From contig SSNU01000206.1 in NCBI GenBank assembly GCA_012064415.1, forward strand, positions 78,630 to 107,720: DNA of 29,091 bases. Reading direction: 5' to 3'. This DNA is from Gyrodactylus bullatarudis. Its lineage: Eukaryota > Platyhelminthes > Monogenea > Gyrodactylidea > Gyrodactylidae. A model generated the notes under the pieces. That model did no database searches. It worked only from the letters and a program-made list of their open reading frames with translations, and was not told the origin of the DNA. A program made the translations under genes and the position numbers. This document shows positions 9,267 to 19,424 of this stretch, in pieces; the first letter of the stretch is position 1; the number at the start of each line of letters is the position of its first letter.

Positions 9267-9509
9267 ATTCACCCTGTATCAAAAATCAATGTCTTTTATT
9301 GGTATACACTTTCACTGACAAGAATGTCTATACACACTCCCCTCAAAGTTCTTGTGGGGATACACATGTAACGTATGAGTCAACCGGGTACCTGTTATAT
9401 ATTATACATGATCTATGGAAGGCCAACCAATCAAATATTTTGCGGAAAGTAGTGCCGGACTTCTTCAAAAATATTTGGTGGCGATGAAGGAATCATCTAG
9501 AGGAATTTG

Positions 9510-9577
9510 AAGTCAAGTGAATAATTAGTGATAAAGCTTATATTTCACCGGATCTCGTCAGACTATTACACCGGCTT
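9510..9577 (-). ncRNA. Hammerhead ribozyme candidate, PLE family 1 copy B
   Basis: The minus strand has CUGACGA (9561-9555), eight bases, GAAA (9546-9543), a near-palindromic stem III (AUAUAAGCUUUAU), then AUC as the NUH triplet with predicted cleavage between 9530 and 9529. Stem I is UAGU with ACUA, then an internal loop, then an outer helix of AAGCCGGUG with CACUUGACUU. That is the type I layout. Loop II (GAUCCGGU) can form hardly any stem, which is the weak point. It sits about 120 bp after the PLE stop at 9699, inside a 3' region shared with 17028-17170. Confidence 0.55.
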
Positions 9578-9698
9578 GATATTTATAGAGAAATTAAAGA
9601 AAATGTACAAGTTCATCTGATTGGTTATAATCTCATTGGATTCTTGAGTTAATGAGTTAAAATTTGTCACCAAGGTTAATTGATATTTCAAATTATAA

Positions 9699-10440
9699 TT
9701 ACCTTCTTTTCACAAACTCGTCTATCGATAATTGCCCACTGAATCGTTTCCGTTTCTTCCCTCTTTTCTGATTAGCAACAATATTTGATTCCTCTCGGTT
9801 CATACTAATTACAGGTTGAGAATTGATTTGATTACTAACATCCGTTAGCTTCTCTTCTTTTGCACTTGAATTCTCACTTGCAATTGCTGCTGGGGCAGAA
9901 CTGACTTGATTGCATAGAGATATAGTTTCCACTACTTGCTTGATTTGTTCGCTTTTTGGATTTGCATCAGTCTGATCATTATTAGCAACTTGAGTTGAAG
10001 AATGGATTGGTTTATCATTGAGGATTTTGGAAACCTTGGCTAACTTCTTCATCATTTTAATACGTTCTTTGCCTTCATAGCCTAGTTTTGTTGCCAAAAC
10101 ATTGTGCTTGCACAGTATGGGTTCTAACTTATTGATAAAGTGGGCCTCGGCCTTGTTTAACTCGTTCTCTCTCACTGAACGTGGATCACCTGATAGAGTA
10201 TGCTGAAATTGTTCACATCAGCAGTGTGATTTGTAGATTCCAGATGCTTTTGTACGGCTGAACCTTTGTTCCCCTTCGTCAAGTGTTCTTTGAACCTCAC
10301 TTTTGCACATCTCACTGTTTGGCCGACATATGTTGCACCACAGTTGCATTTAAACTGATATATGACTCCTTTTCTTTCTAACCATGGTATCTGTCTAATA
10401 GCTGTCTAAGGACTTCTCTGTCTGCAGATTTGTTTGCCTC
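9699..10440 (-). pseudogene. Penelope-like element family 1, copy B: GIY-YIG endonuclease and C-terminal extension
   Basis: From about 10440 the minus strand encodes PWLERKGVIYQFKCNCGATY, VGQTVRCAKVRFKEH, GNKGSAVQKHLESTNHTADV and NNFSILYQ: the PLE type of GIY-YIG nuclease with its CxC...H....H zinc-finger-like pattern, the IYxF/YVG pair and the conserved Arg. A frameshift near 10190 is followed by LNKAEAHFINKLEPILCKH with the catalytic-type Glu. A 110-residue tail rich in Ser, Asn, Gln and Glu comes next, then KRGKKRKRFSG and QLSIDEFVKRR at the stop. The RT is missing; the copy is truncated in its 5' direction around 10.5 kb. Compared with copy A the nuclease is better kept. Confidence 0.88.
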
Positions 10441-10569
10441 CGATGTTAATCTCTCAATTTTCAATCAAATATTGTCTTTCACTTATTGTAATTTTGATAT
10501 GTTCATGGGTGTCTTAAAAAAACTTTGGTCATTTGTTTACATTGTTAATTTATATTTCAACGTGCATTT

Positions 10570-10950
10570 CATAATAATGTAATGTAATAACATGGGAAAA
10601 AACAACCTTAAGGAATAAAACCCATCTACAGGCTTCTTTATTTTTTATTGTAACGCACATTCTTACTTCTAGATTGATAAAATGATCATTACCGATTAAC
10701 TGATTAACATCTCTAATTTCCCGACAACAATTTGCCTTGTTTTTTTTCATTGAAGGGGAATATCTTTATTTTTTTCATACATGTTTGTTTATAATTATTA
10801 GTCTGGAAATTAGAGATGTTAAGGTGGGGTAATCATCTTTTTACACTCTAGAAGTAGGAATCTGCGTTACAATAGAAAAATAAAGAAGCCTTTAGATGGG
10901 TTTTATTTATTAAGGTTGCTTTTTCCCATGCTATTACATTATATTTGTAG
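10570..10950. mobile_element. Fold-back element (MITE-like), arms about 150 bp
   Basis: The arm at 10572-10735 (TAATGTAATAACATGGGAAAA, CCATCTACAGGCTTCTTTAT, TTGTAACGCA, TTAACATCTCTAATTTCC) is repeated in inverted order at 10805-10950. The arms differ by scattered substitutions and short indels. The loop is about 70 bp of T-rich DNA. The right arm abuts and cuts a PLE family 2 pLTR at 10950. The small minus-strand ORF in the left arm is only the TIR read through. Confidence 0.8.
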
Positions 10951-11290
10951 GTATAGAAGAAAAAGTTTTATTTACCAGATGTACATTTCTTTATGGTTCA
11001 TCAGTAGTGACACATAAATAATGATAAACGTTTAAAATTCATTGAAAATAATATTTAAAAAATTTTGAAAGAAGTATAGTAAAAGTTGAAAATTAGAATA
11101 TATTTGAGCTGAAACAACACCAAAACTCTTTAATGAATAGCAACAGTGAAGAGAAAAGTGAAAAAGCTCACATAGGCCATGGTAATTAAAGATTATAAGA
11201 GTAAGTTTTCTGAACATATAGGTTTGGTTTAAAGTGATTGATGAAGAATTTCTTCTACACCTACAAATCTGTGCTGTCATCACCTGAATT
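10951..11290 (-). pseudogene. Penelope-like element family 2, last codons plus 3' pLTR
   Basis: At 11290-11165 the minus strand reads GDDSTDL, KKFFINHFKPN, YVQK and LPWPM followed by a stop, matching the end of the ORF at 25482 with two internal stops. Below that (11165-10951) runs the pLTR, collinear with 23286-23505 and 25087-25480 (CTCTTCACTGTTGCTATTCA and similar). It ends at the fold-back element. Confidence 0.78.
10974..11008 (-). ncRNA. Hammerhead ribozyme candidate, family 2
   Basis: The minus strand reads ACUA, CUGAUGA (11004-10998), 8 nt, GAAA (10989-10986), palindromic AUGUACAU, C, then UGGU. ACUA and UGGU pair as stem I with one G:U. The NUH triplet is AUC. All core positions are present; loop II (ACCAUAAA) shows little pairing. 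Confidence 0.6.
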
Positions 11291-11646
11291 GTTACATTGA
11301 ATTACTATAAAATACACGTTGACATAAAAATTAAAAATCTAAACAAATGTCCAAAGTTTATGATTCTATTTTGCAAGACACCTTGGAAAATTTTATACCC
11401 TGAGAATAATTTCAACTGTAATATTTATTATTTTGAACCATTTAATAATTTTAATTTATTAATTAACAGGATTAGCAGAGTAGTGAATATGTAGTTATAA
11501 AGCTGAAGCGCTTGTTCTTCGTGTGCAATCGCATGTTCTCGATCCGACGGTTGATTAACTTGATAAATCATGGTTTCCCATTGTTGAATGGACAAAGCTT
11601 CAACAAAATTTCCGGAAAGACTTTGTTTGAAAAATTCCTATAAAAA
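11291..11646. other. AT-rich spacer, no gene seen
   Basis: A short plus-strand ORF here has no recognisable features and AT-rich, low-complexity content. Confidence 0.4.
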
Positions 11647-12000
11647 TTAAGATCTTCTATCGCTATCAGAAAATTCCAAGTTAAATCTTTCTATTAAACA
11701 AATTATTCTATTAAATTTTACAATCTTAATTTTTAAACAACAGTGAAATTTCAAACCTTTAATTTTCTCTATCTTGGACATACCCTTGCAGGCATAAACT
11801 AAACTGACATCAAACGAAACCATCTTGGAGAAATTGAAATTTACATTTGTTAGGTTTTCGACAAACTCAATCGAATCTTTGCAAAACTCATTCCTCAACG
11901 GAGTCAATACCTGCTTTATACATTTCAGCATTTTGTGTTGAGGCGTAACTGACATGTCAAGTATCGATCTACTTTCTTTGTGATCGCGTTGTAGAAACCT
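11647..12000 (-). pseudogene. Penelope-like element family 1, RT fragment (motif A region)
   Basis: The minus strand gives RSILDMSVTPQ, VLTPLRNEFCKDSIEFVENL, and NFSKMVSFDVSLVY. These align with copy A (RPIIDMSATPQ and VSFDVSSLFTNVP) and hold the motif A catalytic Asp in SFDV. After SLVY the frame degenerates: the expected SLFTNVP is broken. No RT motif B or catalytic box follows. The fragment is 5'- and 3'-truncated. Confidence 0.8.
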
Positions 12001-12564
12001 TTCGCTCTTGTCTCAGCTCTTGTTAAATCATTGGGACGAAATCTTGTCATGTCATTGAATATCTATTCACCTTTTTGTAAATAATTTAATTTTTTGTTTC
12101 TACTTTGAATTAAAAATAGCAAAAGCGAATTCTGAAGCTTATTAGTGGCTTAAAAATACAAATCTGTATATCAACTAATACTTACAATTTTTAAAATTTG
12201 TTCCATGATGACTTATAATACCCGAGTAATGGCCAAATGTCTTGCTAACATTTTTTTGTGTTGACCACTATATTTAAATAGTTGTTCCTTTTAAATAACT
12301 GTGAAAAAGTTATCCCTGCCTTCTTTACCCTATAAAACGTTTTCTTGGACATGTAATCAAAAAAGAACATAAACTCCTGTGCATTATCTGAATATATCGT
12401 TGATAAAATCACGATCAAAAGAAACAAAAAAATATTTGACTTCTTAGAATTATTTTAAATATAAAAATTAAAATTATTTCCTAAAACTTTATAATTGTTT
12501 AATTTTCAGGCATAATGGTCAATACAAGTATGTTCTTAAGTATCATTAATCACTATGGTCCTTA
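12001..12564. other. AT-rich spacer, no gene seen
   Basis: Short ORFs here are consistent with chance. Confidence 0.4.
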
Positions 12565-13085
12565 ATTATTCAAATGCACATGTAACGACCAATGTGTTCA
12601 CTTCGAACAGGGCATACATTTGTTTTTTAGTCTTAAATAAAAAAGGTAATTGTGTTTGCGAATTTGAAAGGTTGTTTTGATTAATATATCAACATAAACC
12701 GATAGATTTCTGTGGAATAACAATAAAGATCAGAATTAAAGTAAGTGAAAGTTTTGTCCACTTGAAATTTTTATAAATATGCAAACGCGGGTCTCACAAA
12801 TAGCTTATTGTCCCCTAAACATATTATATGTTTAGTTTATTTGTTCTTGACAAACTACTTTTTTATAATTTTGAGGTTCAAAACTATGTTTATTTAGGAC
12901 TAAATTAAACAGGAGCATCTTAAAATTAGATTCAAGAGTCATTCTATAGTAAAATCAATCTTTAATAATAATTTTTGAAGATTACTGTAAAAATTATTCG
13001 AAATAAAATTTTCTAACTCTGAAAAAGTATTTTTTGTTTAACATCGTTCAAAATGAACACATTGGTCGTAACACATATAAATAAA
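12565..13085. repeat. Short inverted repeat pair, 35-38 bp
   Basis: GTAACGACCAATGTGTTCACTTCGAAC (12574-12600) recurs inverted at 13047-13075 (GTTCAAAATGAACACATTGGTCGTAAC). Homology stops sharply outside these words. A roughly 520-bp element with short TIRs is possible; no target duplication is clear. The AT-rich interior encodes nothing recognisable. Confidence 0.5.
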
Positions 13086-13654
13086 ATTGCTCTCAATTAG
13101 AAAATTTTCAGCTGAAGATAGATGAAATTTTATTACAAAGTTCCCAATTGAACTTAAATGATGGTAATTGTTTTTAATTTCAACTAAGAAAATTTCTACT
13201 CCAAATCTTATAGGATTCAAAATATTTTCATGAAATAGATAGCATCATTCCAATGAGCAAACATTTCTTAACGAAATAAGCCTCGAGAAATATATTTTGT
13301 GTTAAATAAATACTGCTATTTTACCTATAAGAACCTTATATTCCAACCATGCTTAGGAAGAGGATATGAAAAATTAAAATATTTTAGCAGGTAAATTGAA
13401 AAAGTGTTTTCTAGAGAATTCGTCGAACATCATCCATTGTAAGAACTGAAAATTATCGATTAGAAATTAATTAAATAACTTTATGGATTTATACACATTT
13501 CTATTTTTTAATTCTAATTTTAATACATTTTATAATTTTTTTATATAAATCTGGCATATAGAGCTGATATGTATTCGCTGCAATATTCTGTTGAAAGAAT
13601 TTGCACTACCATTTAATAAATTGAATAAATTTTCCTATTGCTCATATAATATCC

Positions 13655-15868
13655 ATATATAGTGACCGAAGTAATATGTTTCTCACTCTTTATTTCTCGT
13701 CTAATTACCTTAATATTCAACTTTATGCGACCAGAGATATATGAAAAGATTTGTCAATGTCCAATGAATACTACTAGGAAAAAATTAATTCGAAATTTTT
13801 TACCAATTTTTAGTAAAATACAAATTTACTATTATGTCATATGAATGAAAACGAAGTAATACCTCTCTCATTTTTTTATCGAGTAGTTTATTTTTGTTAT
13901 TAAACAATTTTTGCCTCGAAATCTTCTAGCAATACAGTTGTGCACCAGTTTTGGTGTGTAAGAATGTGCACACCCCGATTTTCCAGCTAAAAATATGATT
14001 AGATATTATGGGGAATATTATTTGAATTTTACTAAGAAGTAGGACAAATATATTTAAATTTTAATATTTTGGGCAAATTTTGTCACTTTACTAGTTTATG
14101 GTCTCAACTTGTAGAGAATTTTCTCCTGATTCGATCAGTACCCCTAATCCCTGTCAAAATCGTTCATTAGGTATGGAAACTATAGACAATAAACTTCAAT
14201 ATTTTGATAAAAATTAATGCGTCGCCCTCTCCCCTGATTTACAAGTTGAGCTAAAGTTTCTTACTAATTATGCATGTAGTGAATAGTGACTCACTCATAA
14301 AAATCCAAGTTAAGACAACAAGACAAAATAGACAATCATTAAGAAGATATAGAAAATTACAATTCATCCAAAAAGTTTGAAGAATGAAACAAAAATTAAG
14401 ATTGTAAAAATTAAACTATGTTATAGAGATTGTTTATTTTAATTCAATAAATTAGAGTTTTAGAAAGCTAAAAATGTGACTTAAGTATTCACTGCTAATA
14501 ATGACTCAAGACGAAGCATTTTATAAAAATATTCAAAGATAAAAATCAGAGTTTTGCTGTAGACACTAAACATGGGGACCACGCTAATCAAATAAATAAC
14601 TTACTTGATCCCAATAACTCAAAAATGCATTGATATTTTTGTAGAAAATAAAAAAAAATGGTGAGAAAGGTATGACTTCGTTTTCATTCATATGGCATAA
14701 TAGTAAATTTGTATTTTATTAAAAATTGGTAAAAAATTTCGATTTAATTCTTAGGATTTCATCAAAAACTACATATAGGGGTAGGGAATCTATCAAAACC
14801 ACATGTATATTTACAAAATTTACATGGTCTATTCCGGTATATTATCACTTCCCGCATAACTAGTTATCACTTTGTGTTCATTACATAATCTACATATAAA
14901 TTTCATTATCTACATCTCCCATGGTCTTAATTACAAATACTAGATTTATCAAATTCTACATGTTGATTGGGTCATTTTTTCAAGGGCTAAATGTTAATTA
15001 GATGCACCTTTTTACCAGCCATTATTTGATACCTAATGAACTCTAGATACTCATCTAAAGCTGAAACCAATGATGTATTAGATGCTTATTCTATAAAGTT
15101 AAAGTTAAAAATTCCTAAGCAGTATTTTACAGCGTAATGTGTACCGATCCAAAATTTTCGTTCAATATTCGCTTTAATAAACGAAAATGCCACCACCAAA
15201 CTACCGCATAATTGTGACCAAGTAAGAAAAGCTTGTTTTAAGAAAAATTTTAGGCTTAAAAGAAAAGTTATTTCAGTTAGAAGGAAGATAATCATAGAAA
15301 ATGTACCTGGTTTAAGATTAAAAGACTGTATAAATTTTATTAAAAGACAAGAAGAATTTGATATCAGTTATCAGACAGCTTATTGAAGTTTAAAAGATAT
15401 TCTAGTAAGAAATTGGGCCGAATGTGCAATTTCTAGTAGTAGATTCTTAATCTTACATCGAATTTCGCTGAGTTCATGAATGCTTCTCTTCTTAATTTAC
15501 AAAACTTACACCCATTTAACTTAATTTACCAGTTTGTGGTTAAAACCTATGAAAATTTCAGAGAAAAGTTGAGTGATTATCAGAAGAACACGAATATATT
15601 TCCAAGTTACTTTTTGAAAAAAACGAACCAATATTGAACGAAGGTCGACATTTGTCAGTTTTTACTGATGATAAAGATATTTTTAGAGTTGCAAAAACCA
15701 GCACTGCAATCATCTTCAAAAATGTTAATATGAAGAAAAATGTTTGTTCGTGTAATCTTCCACTTTCGCTTGTCAAATCTTTTCATATATCTCTGGTCGC
15801 ATAAAGTTGATTATTAAGGTATTTAGACGAGATATAAATAGTAAGAAATATGTTACTTCGGTCACTAT
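13655..15868. mobile_element. Palindromic element with about 215-bp arms, right arm split by an insertion
   Basis: The left arm, 13655-13870 (from ATATAGTGACCGAAGTAATATG to ATGAATGAAAACGAAGTAAT), matches in inverted order two separate blocks: 14661-14757 and 15776-15868. About 20 bp of the arm is missing at the break. The interior of the original element is 13871-14660, AT-rich and without a recognisable gene. The short plus-strand ORF at 13662 is the arm itself. The right end abuts the terminus of the 4911-5888 family at a run of TATATA. Confidence 0.8.
14763..15775 (+). other. About 1-kb insertion with an unidentified degenerate coding region
   Basis: This segment interrupts the palindrome arm. 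From ATG 15036 one plus-strand frame stays open for about 145 codons apart from two stops (TAA near 15145, TGA near 15385): MNSRYSSKAETNDVLDAYSI, then HNCDQVRKACFKKNF, RKIIIENVPGLRLKDCINFI, KRQEEFDISYQTAY and VRNWAECAISSSRF. Two frame changes later it continues with NLTSNFAEFMNASLLNLQNL and FEKNEPILNEGRHLSVFTDD. The composition looks coding. I do not recognise the family. The minus-strand ORFs at 15086-15295 and 15558-15776 are the shadow of this frame. Nothing is seen in the first 270 bp. Confidence 0.4.
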
Positions 15869-16040
15869 ATATGTTACAGTATATTCTTAAAATTAGTTTT
15901 TTCATAAATATCCTAGTATAATCTTAAAACCAGTACAAAACTAGTATATCTTTAAAATAATTCAAATTTTAAGGATATCCTAATCCGGTACTGGTCTTGT
16001 CTAGTTTGTCTTTTTTCTCATTCAAATGACTTAAGATATT
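15863..16040 (+). repeat. Single terminus of the 4911-5888 element family
   Basis: TATATGTTACAGTATATTC, CCTAGTATAATCTTAAAACC and TTGTCTAGTTTGTCTTTTTT follow the left end of the 4911-5888 element base for base with scattered changes. No inverted partner is present nearby, so it is a truncated copy. Confidence 0.8.
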
Positions 16041-16055
16041 ATCACTGGAGAGACA

Positions 16056-16084
16056 TAATCACTGATTAGTAATCAGTGATTACT
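16056..16084. repeat. Perfect 13-bp hairpin
   Basis: TAATCACTGATTA and TAATCAGTGATTA flank a single G. A looser relative (GTGATCACTGATCAGTAATC) lies near 20078. It may mark an element end. Confidence 0.6.
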
Positions 16085-16325
16085 GAATTCTCTGAGGCTA
16101 TAGGTTTAAGATAACTTGTACAAGTTGGCTCTGTTACTTTCTGATAAGAAAAATCGAAATTAATTTCTTTTCCGAAAACTGCCTTAAAAGGAGTAGTTTT
16201 GATACCAGATTGTAGTGAATTATTTTTGGCTATTTGAACATGAATGAGACCACGACTCCATTATCGAGGTAAAACATCTTGTGTAAATTTTTCAGCTGAA
16301 TCCAAATTTGTGCTCAGAATTTCCC
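16080..16325 (-). pseudogene. gypsy-derived (KRBA2/SCAND3-like) integrase fragment
   Basis: The minus strand reads NLDSAEKFTQDVLPR, a TAA, then WSRGLIHVQIAKNNS, LQSGIKTTPFKAVFGKEINF and DFSYQKVTEPTC in the same frame. The block W..GL..VQ..KN...SGIK..P.KAVFG is the end of the retroviral-type integrase core as found in gypsy-derived KRBA2/SCAND3-like proteins. The catalytic D,D,E residues lie upstream and are not present; the 5' side merges into unrelated repeats near 16330. Two Cys-rich tails of the same protein type occur at 302-425 and 20664-20840. Confidence 0.72.
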
Positions 16326-16435
16326 TATCTTACAATGTTTGGGTATAAATTAGGAAAATGTGAAAAAAGAGGGAAACAGGTTTATCTACATAAAATACTA
16401 TTCAAATGAGCAAAAAGCTTTACACAAGATAAATA

Positions 16436-16522
16436 AAAAAAGAAGTTGTTTCCATGCTTGAAGTAGAGTTGAGAAAAAAGTGAAATTTTCTTGCAAAATA
16501 AGCAAAAAAATTTGTTAATTGA
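16436..16522. repeat. Dispersed repeat, inverted partner at 17755-17855
   Basis: GAAGTTGTTTCCATGCTT and AAATTTTCTTGCAAAAT, with about 10 T-rich bases between AGTTGA and the second word, occur in inverted order at 17755-17855. Similarity is about 75-80% by eye. Confidence 0.6.
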
Positions 16523-17027
16523 TCAAGTAAAATACGTTCCGAGTTGAGATATTCAGGTTTTCGGAGCAAATCTAATGCCAAATTTATCGATCTTTCCTCT
16601 GATGTATCGTATGAGTTTGTGTTATTCCTGGTCCCGAAGTTATTGAGCTTAATTCAAAAGTAATTTTTCACTGAATTTAAATCTGCTTAAATCTGATTGG
16701 TTCACTGAACGAAAAACTCAGATAAAGAAAGAAAACAATCAGCTTTATTCATTAATTTTTTGTTCACATTTTAATATAAATTTTACTATAGATGGATGAG
16801 CTGTTTTCATTCATTAAAATTCAATCAAATCAGTTTGTTTCTTTATCTTCATTGAACCAATCAGATTTAAGCAGATTAAAATTCAGTGCAAAAATCACTT
16901 TCGAATTAAGCTCAATAACTTCGAGAACAGGAATAACACATCAGGGGAAAAAGCGATAAATTTAGAATCAGATTTGCTCCGAAAACCTGAAAATCTCAAA
17001 TCGGAACGTATTTTAATTTTTTGTTAG
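16520..17027. mobile_element. Fold-back element, arms about 200 bp
   Basis: The left arm, about 16520-16735 (AAAATACGTTCCGA, TTCAGGTTTTCGGAGCAAATC, GAAGTTATTGAGCTTAATTC, CTGCTTAAATCTGATTGGTT), recurs inverted at 16850-17025. The arms differ by small indels. The centre is about 110 bp. No coding capacity. It sits directly against a PLE family 1 pLTR, as does the TIR element at 8722-9441. Confidence 0.78.
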
Positions 17028-17170
17028 GGGAAAACTGCCGAGCTTCTTCGAAAATATTTTTAGATTCAAATGAAAGACTCATTTAGTGGATTTGGAAGTC
17101 AAGTGGATATTTAGTAATAAAGCTTTCACCGGATCCCGTCAGACTTTCAAACCGGCTAGATATATATGTT
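17028..17170 (-). repeat. PLE family 1 3' pLTR fragment
   Basis: Collinear with 9455-9590: GCCGAGCTTCTTCGAAAATATTT, GGAAGTCAAGTG, TAGTAATAAAGCTT, CACCGGATCCCGTCAGACT and CCGGCTAGATAT. Its coding part follows at 17587, separated by about 400 bp of foreign AT-rich sequence. Confidence 0.75.
17096..17157 (-). ncRNA. Hammerhead-like motif, PLE family 1 copy C
   Basis: The minus strand reads AAGU, CUGACGG (17142-17136), 8 nt, GAAA (17127-17124), GCUUUAUU, ACUAAAUAUCCACUUGACUU. It is collinear with 9510-9577. The core A9 is G here (CUGACGG), so activity is doubtful. Confidence 0.45.
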
Positions 17171-17174
17171 GTGC

Positions 17175-17265
17175 CTATTTTGGTTAATCTGCCGATTATG
17201 CATCAGCAACCCTCTGCCGAATATGGTTAATTTAGACTTTGATTATACATATTCGTCGATTTGTT
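17175..17265. repeat. Relative of the TATGCAT / TTCGTC repeat at 712-835
   Basis: Contains CTGCCGATTATGCATCAGC, CTGCCGAATATGGTTAAT and TATACATATTCGTCG. The words are the same as at 712-835 but in a different order. The following 300 bp show no gene. Confidence 0.4.
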
Positions 17266-17586
17266 TTTGAAAAACCACTTACGGCGATCGAAGAGAAAAA
17301 AAAAGAAACCATACCCGTAGAATTCAAATATGTTATCACATTTTTTCATCTCTTGAAGGTCTAAAAATGGTCATTTTTTGGGACAATATCTTCTAAATTA
17401 GAGGTTTTTGAAAATAATTGCATGTTCGTCATCAGCATATTCTAAAACTCTACTAAATTCTCAATCTCAGCGATGTACCTTGAAAAAATTTCTCTGGGTC
17501 TTTAAGAGTTAATTATAATTATTAATCATACACCCATATTCTTTTGGTATACAAAAGGGTTTAAGGATGGTTTGCAGTAGCCATGG

Positions 17587-17745
17587 TCATTGTTTCCTTT
17601 TCACGTATCTGTCCATCGTTGGTTGCTCACTTAGACTTTTACGTTTTCTACCTTTTTTGCCAACTGCAGGTGCAACCTTCTTTGTACTTTGGAAACTATT
17701 AATTACGGGCTGAGATTTAATTAGATTATCAACTGACCGTATATA
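17587..17745 (-). pseudogene. PLE family 1, copy C: C-terminal tail only
   Basis: About 85% identical in DNA to 6116-6265. The minus strand ends in GKKGRKRKSLS, QPTMDRYVKRKQ and stop. Only the tail remains; the nuclease is absent and the similarity stops sharply at about 17745. The QxxMxxYV motif and the basic cluster are kept, although copy A is diverged around them. Confidence 0.8.
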
Positions 17746-17859
17746 AATATATCAATTTAACAAAAAAAAATTGCTAATTTTGCAAGAAAATTTCGCCATT
17801 TTTCAACTTTACTCGAAATTTTAAATGCTTTTTAAGCATGGAAACAACTTTTTTGAAAA

Positions 17860-19010
17860 CTTTTCATGTGTGGAATTTTTTGCTCGAAAAAAAATTCAGG
17901 GACTAATCTACAAGGACGCAATTTCAGAGAAGATGAATTTTATATTATTTTTCAGCACTTAAAACGATTGCTAAAAAATATGCTTTGCTCAATCAAATCA
18001 AAAATTCATTCATTGAAGAGGCTAGCCTAATATATAGATGAGATAACTCTCTTAAAAATGGATCATCAAATGAACTGAACGAGATATTTTTGTTTATGCA
18101 GAATTTCTGCCGAATCTTGTTTTACATCTTGTTCTTTGACTTTCTCTGTTTTTTAATCAGAATAAAACCTAGATATATGGTTCAGCATATTGTAGGTAGA
18201 AACTAAAGTATCACAAAAGTTGCATTGACCTTTTTTCCCCATCCAACTCCTCTAAATGAGACCAGACTCTACTTATTTTTCTTCTCATATTTTCAAGTCA
18301 AAATGATTAATAAAAAATTATAAGAAGAATGAGTCATTCAACAAATATTGAATTAGCCAATCAGAATAAAGTATTACTAATTACTTGCAATGCATTGGTC
18401 AACTAAAATTACTTGTTTATGAAGAAATATGTTCCTAAACCTGTACAAAAATTACCTGCAAAATTAAATTGTGATTCTAAAGAGGGGTCATAATAAATAA
18501 TTATTAAGTTAAATCAAATTATAAAATTCTTTCCGAAAAATTCCAGAAATCATAAATTTTTTCATAAAAGTAATAGGTAGTGAAATTGCATTTCAACTGT
18601 ATTTTCATACGGAGCATGCATCAAGCATACACATACAGAAAGTGTATGTTAAAATTCAAAATAAGTAAAATTACACGTATACCCGATAAAGGGGCAGAGA
18701 TTAATCCAACTTTGTCATTTCTTGGTACACAACAGATATATTACTACTATGTATTAAATTCACTAATAAGATTATCAAGAAATAAATTATCTCAAATTAT
18801 TTTAAATAAAGTATTAAATTCGAATAGATTTTCGCTTGAATGGAAATAACAGAAATAAAATAATCTTGATTCGATTAAATTTTTTTAAAATTATTTTTAT
18901 CTCAAGACATCAAGCTATCCATAATTTCGTGCAAGTTTCAAACTATCAGAATTTTCAATAGAATTTATTTTCATATACATACTAAACATCATACTCATCT
19001 AAAATCATAT
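17860..19010. other. AT-rich spacer, no gene seen
   Basis: An 89-codon plus-strand ORF at 18580 shows no motif or repeat support, and its composition follows the local base composition. I do not annotate it. Confidence 0.4.
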
Positions 19011-19019
19011 ACAGTATTG

Positions 19020-19165
19020 CCAATTACATATATGATGGCTCGCTGGATGAATTATTCTCATACTAAATATATATTTATAACTCTCTGCTCCTCATCAGGT
19101 TTAAATTTGAGTATTTTCCTAACCAATTTTTCTTCACTTCTCACCAACTCTAGTTATGAGAATAT
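19020..19165 (-). repeat. Dispersed repeat with promoter-like module, inverted partner at 22285-22440
   Basis: In minus orientation: AACTAGAGTTGGTGAGAAGTGAAG, ATTGGTTAGGAAAATACTCAA, GAGCAGAGAGTTATAAATA, AATTCATCCAGCGAGCCATC. The plus copy at 22285-22440 shares all but the GAGCAGAGAG block, and keeps a second ATTGGT that is missing here. CCAAT box and TATAAATA are in the same order as at 26307-26357. Confidence 0.7.
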
Positions 19166-19424
19166 AGGTGATAGTCTTGTAAAGTGAGGAAAGATAAATC
19201 CTGCTCTAATAACGCCTAAGAACGCCCAAGAAATGAGTTTTTCTTATATTTGATCACAATAGATATAAAGATATCATTCTTCTTTATCATATGATATAAT
19301 TATTTTCTTGAAATAACTTGAAATAAGAAAAATTGATAAAATATTGGAGTAAAACTCATACCATTAGAGAACTGATGAAAAACTGATTCTTCCTGTGATT
19401 TTACAATGCTCAGTGGATTTTCAT

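Larger units (their letters stand above)
8722..9441. mobile_element. Element with about 150-bp TIRs and a captured promoter plus ORF
   Basis: The arm at 8722-8865 (including CTTCCATAGATCATGTA, GTTGACTCATACGTTAC and AAGAACTTTGAGGGGAGT) is the inverted copy of 9268-9441 at roughly 85-90% by eye. A CAGGGTG word marks the inner edge on both sides (8862 and 9270). The interior holds a minus-strand promoter-like block and a short ORF whose 5' part also occurs at 27355-27480 outside any such element. The ORF called on the plus strand inside the right arm is not credible. Confidence 0.75.

Noticed and set aside
9541..9600. Hammerhead on the plus strand at CACCGGATCTCGTCAG
   Set aside because: The plus strand has no CUGANGA core; the minus strand, which is also the PLE sense strand, has core, GAAA and pairing stems.
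14763..15775. Virus-derived insertion
   Set aside because: Considered because of the unknown coding piece, but no viral motif is recognisable; left as unidentified.
18580..18849. 89-codon plus-strand ORF
   Set aside because: No motif, no repeat partner and composition typical of AT-rich DNA; chance is sufficient.
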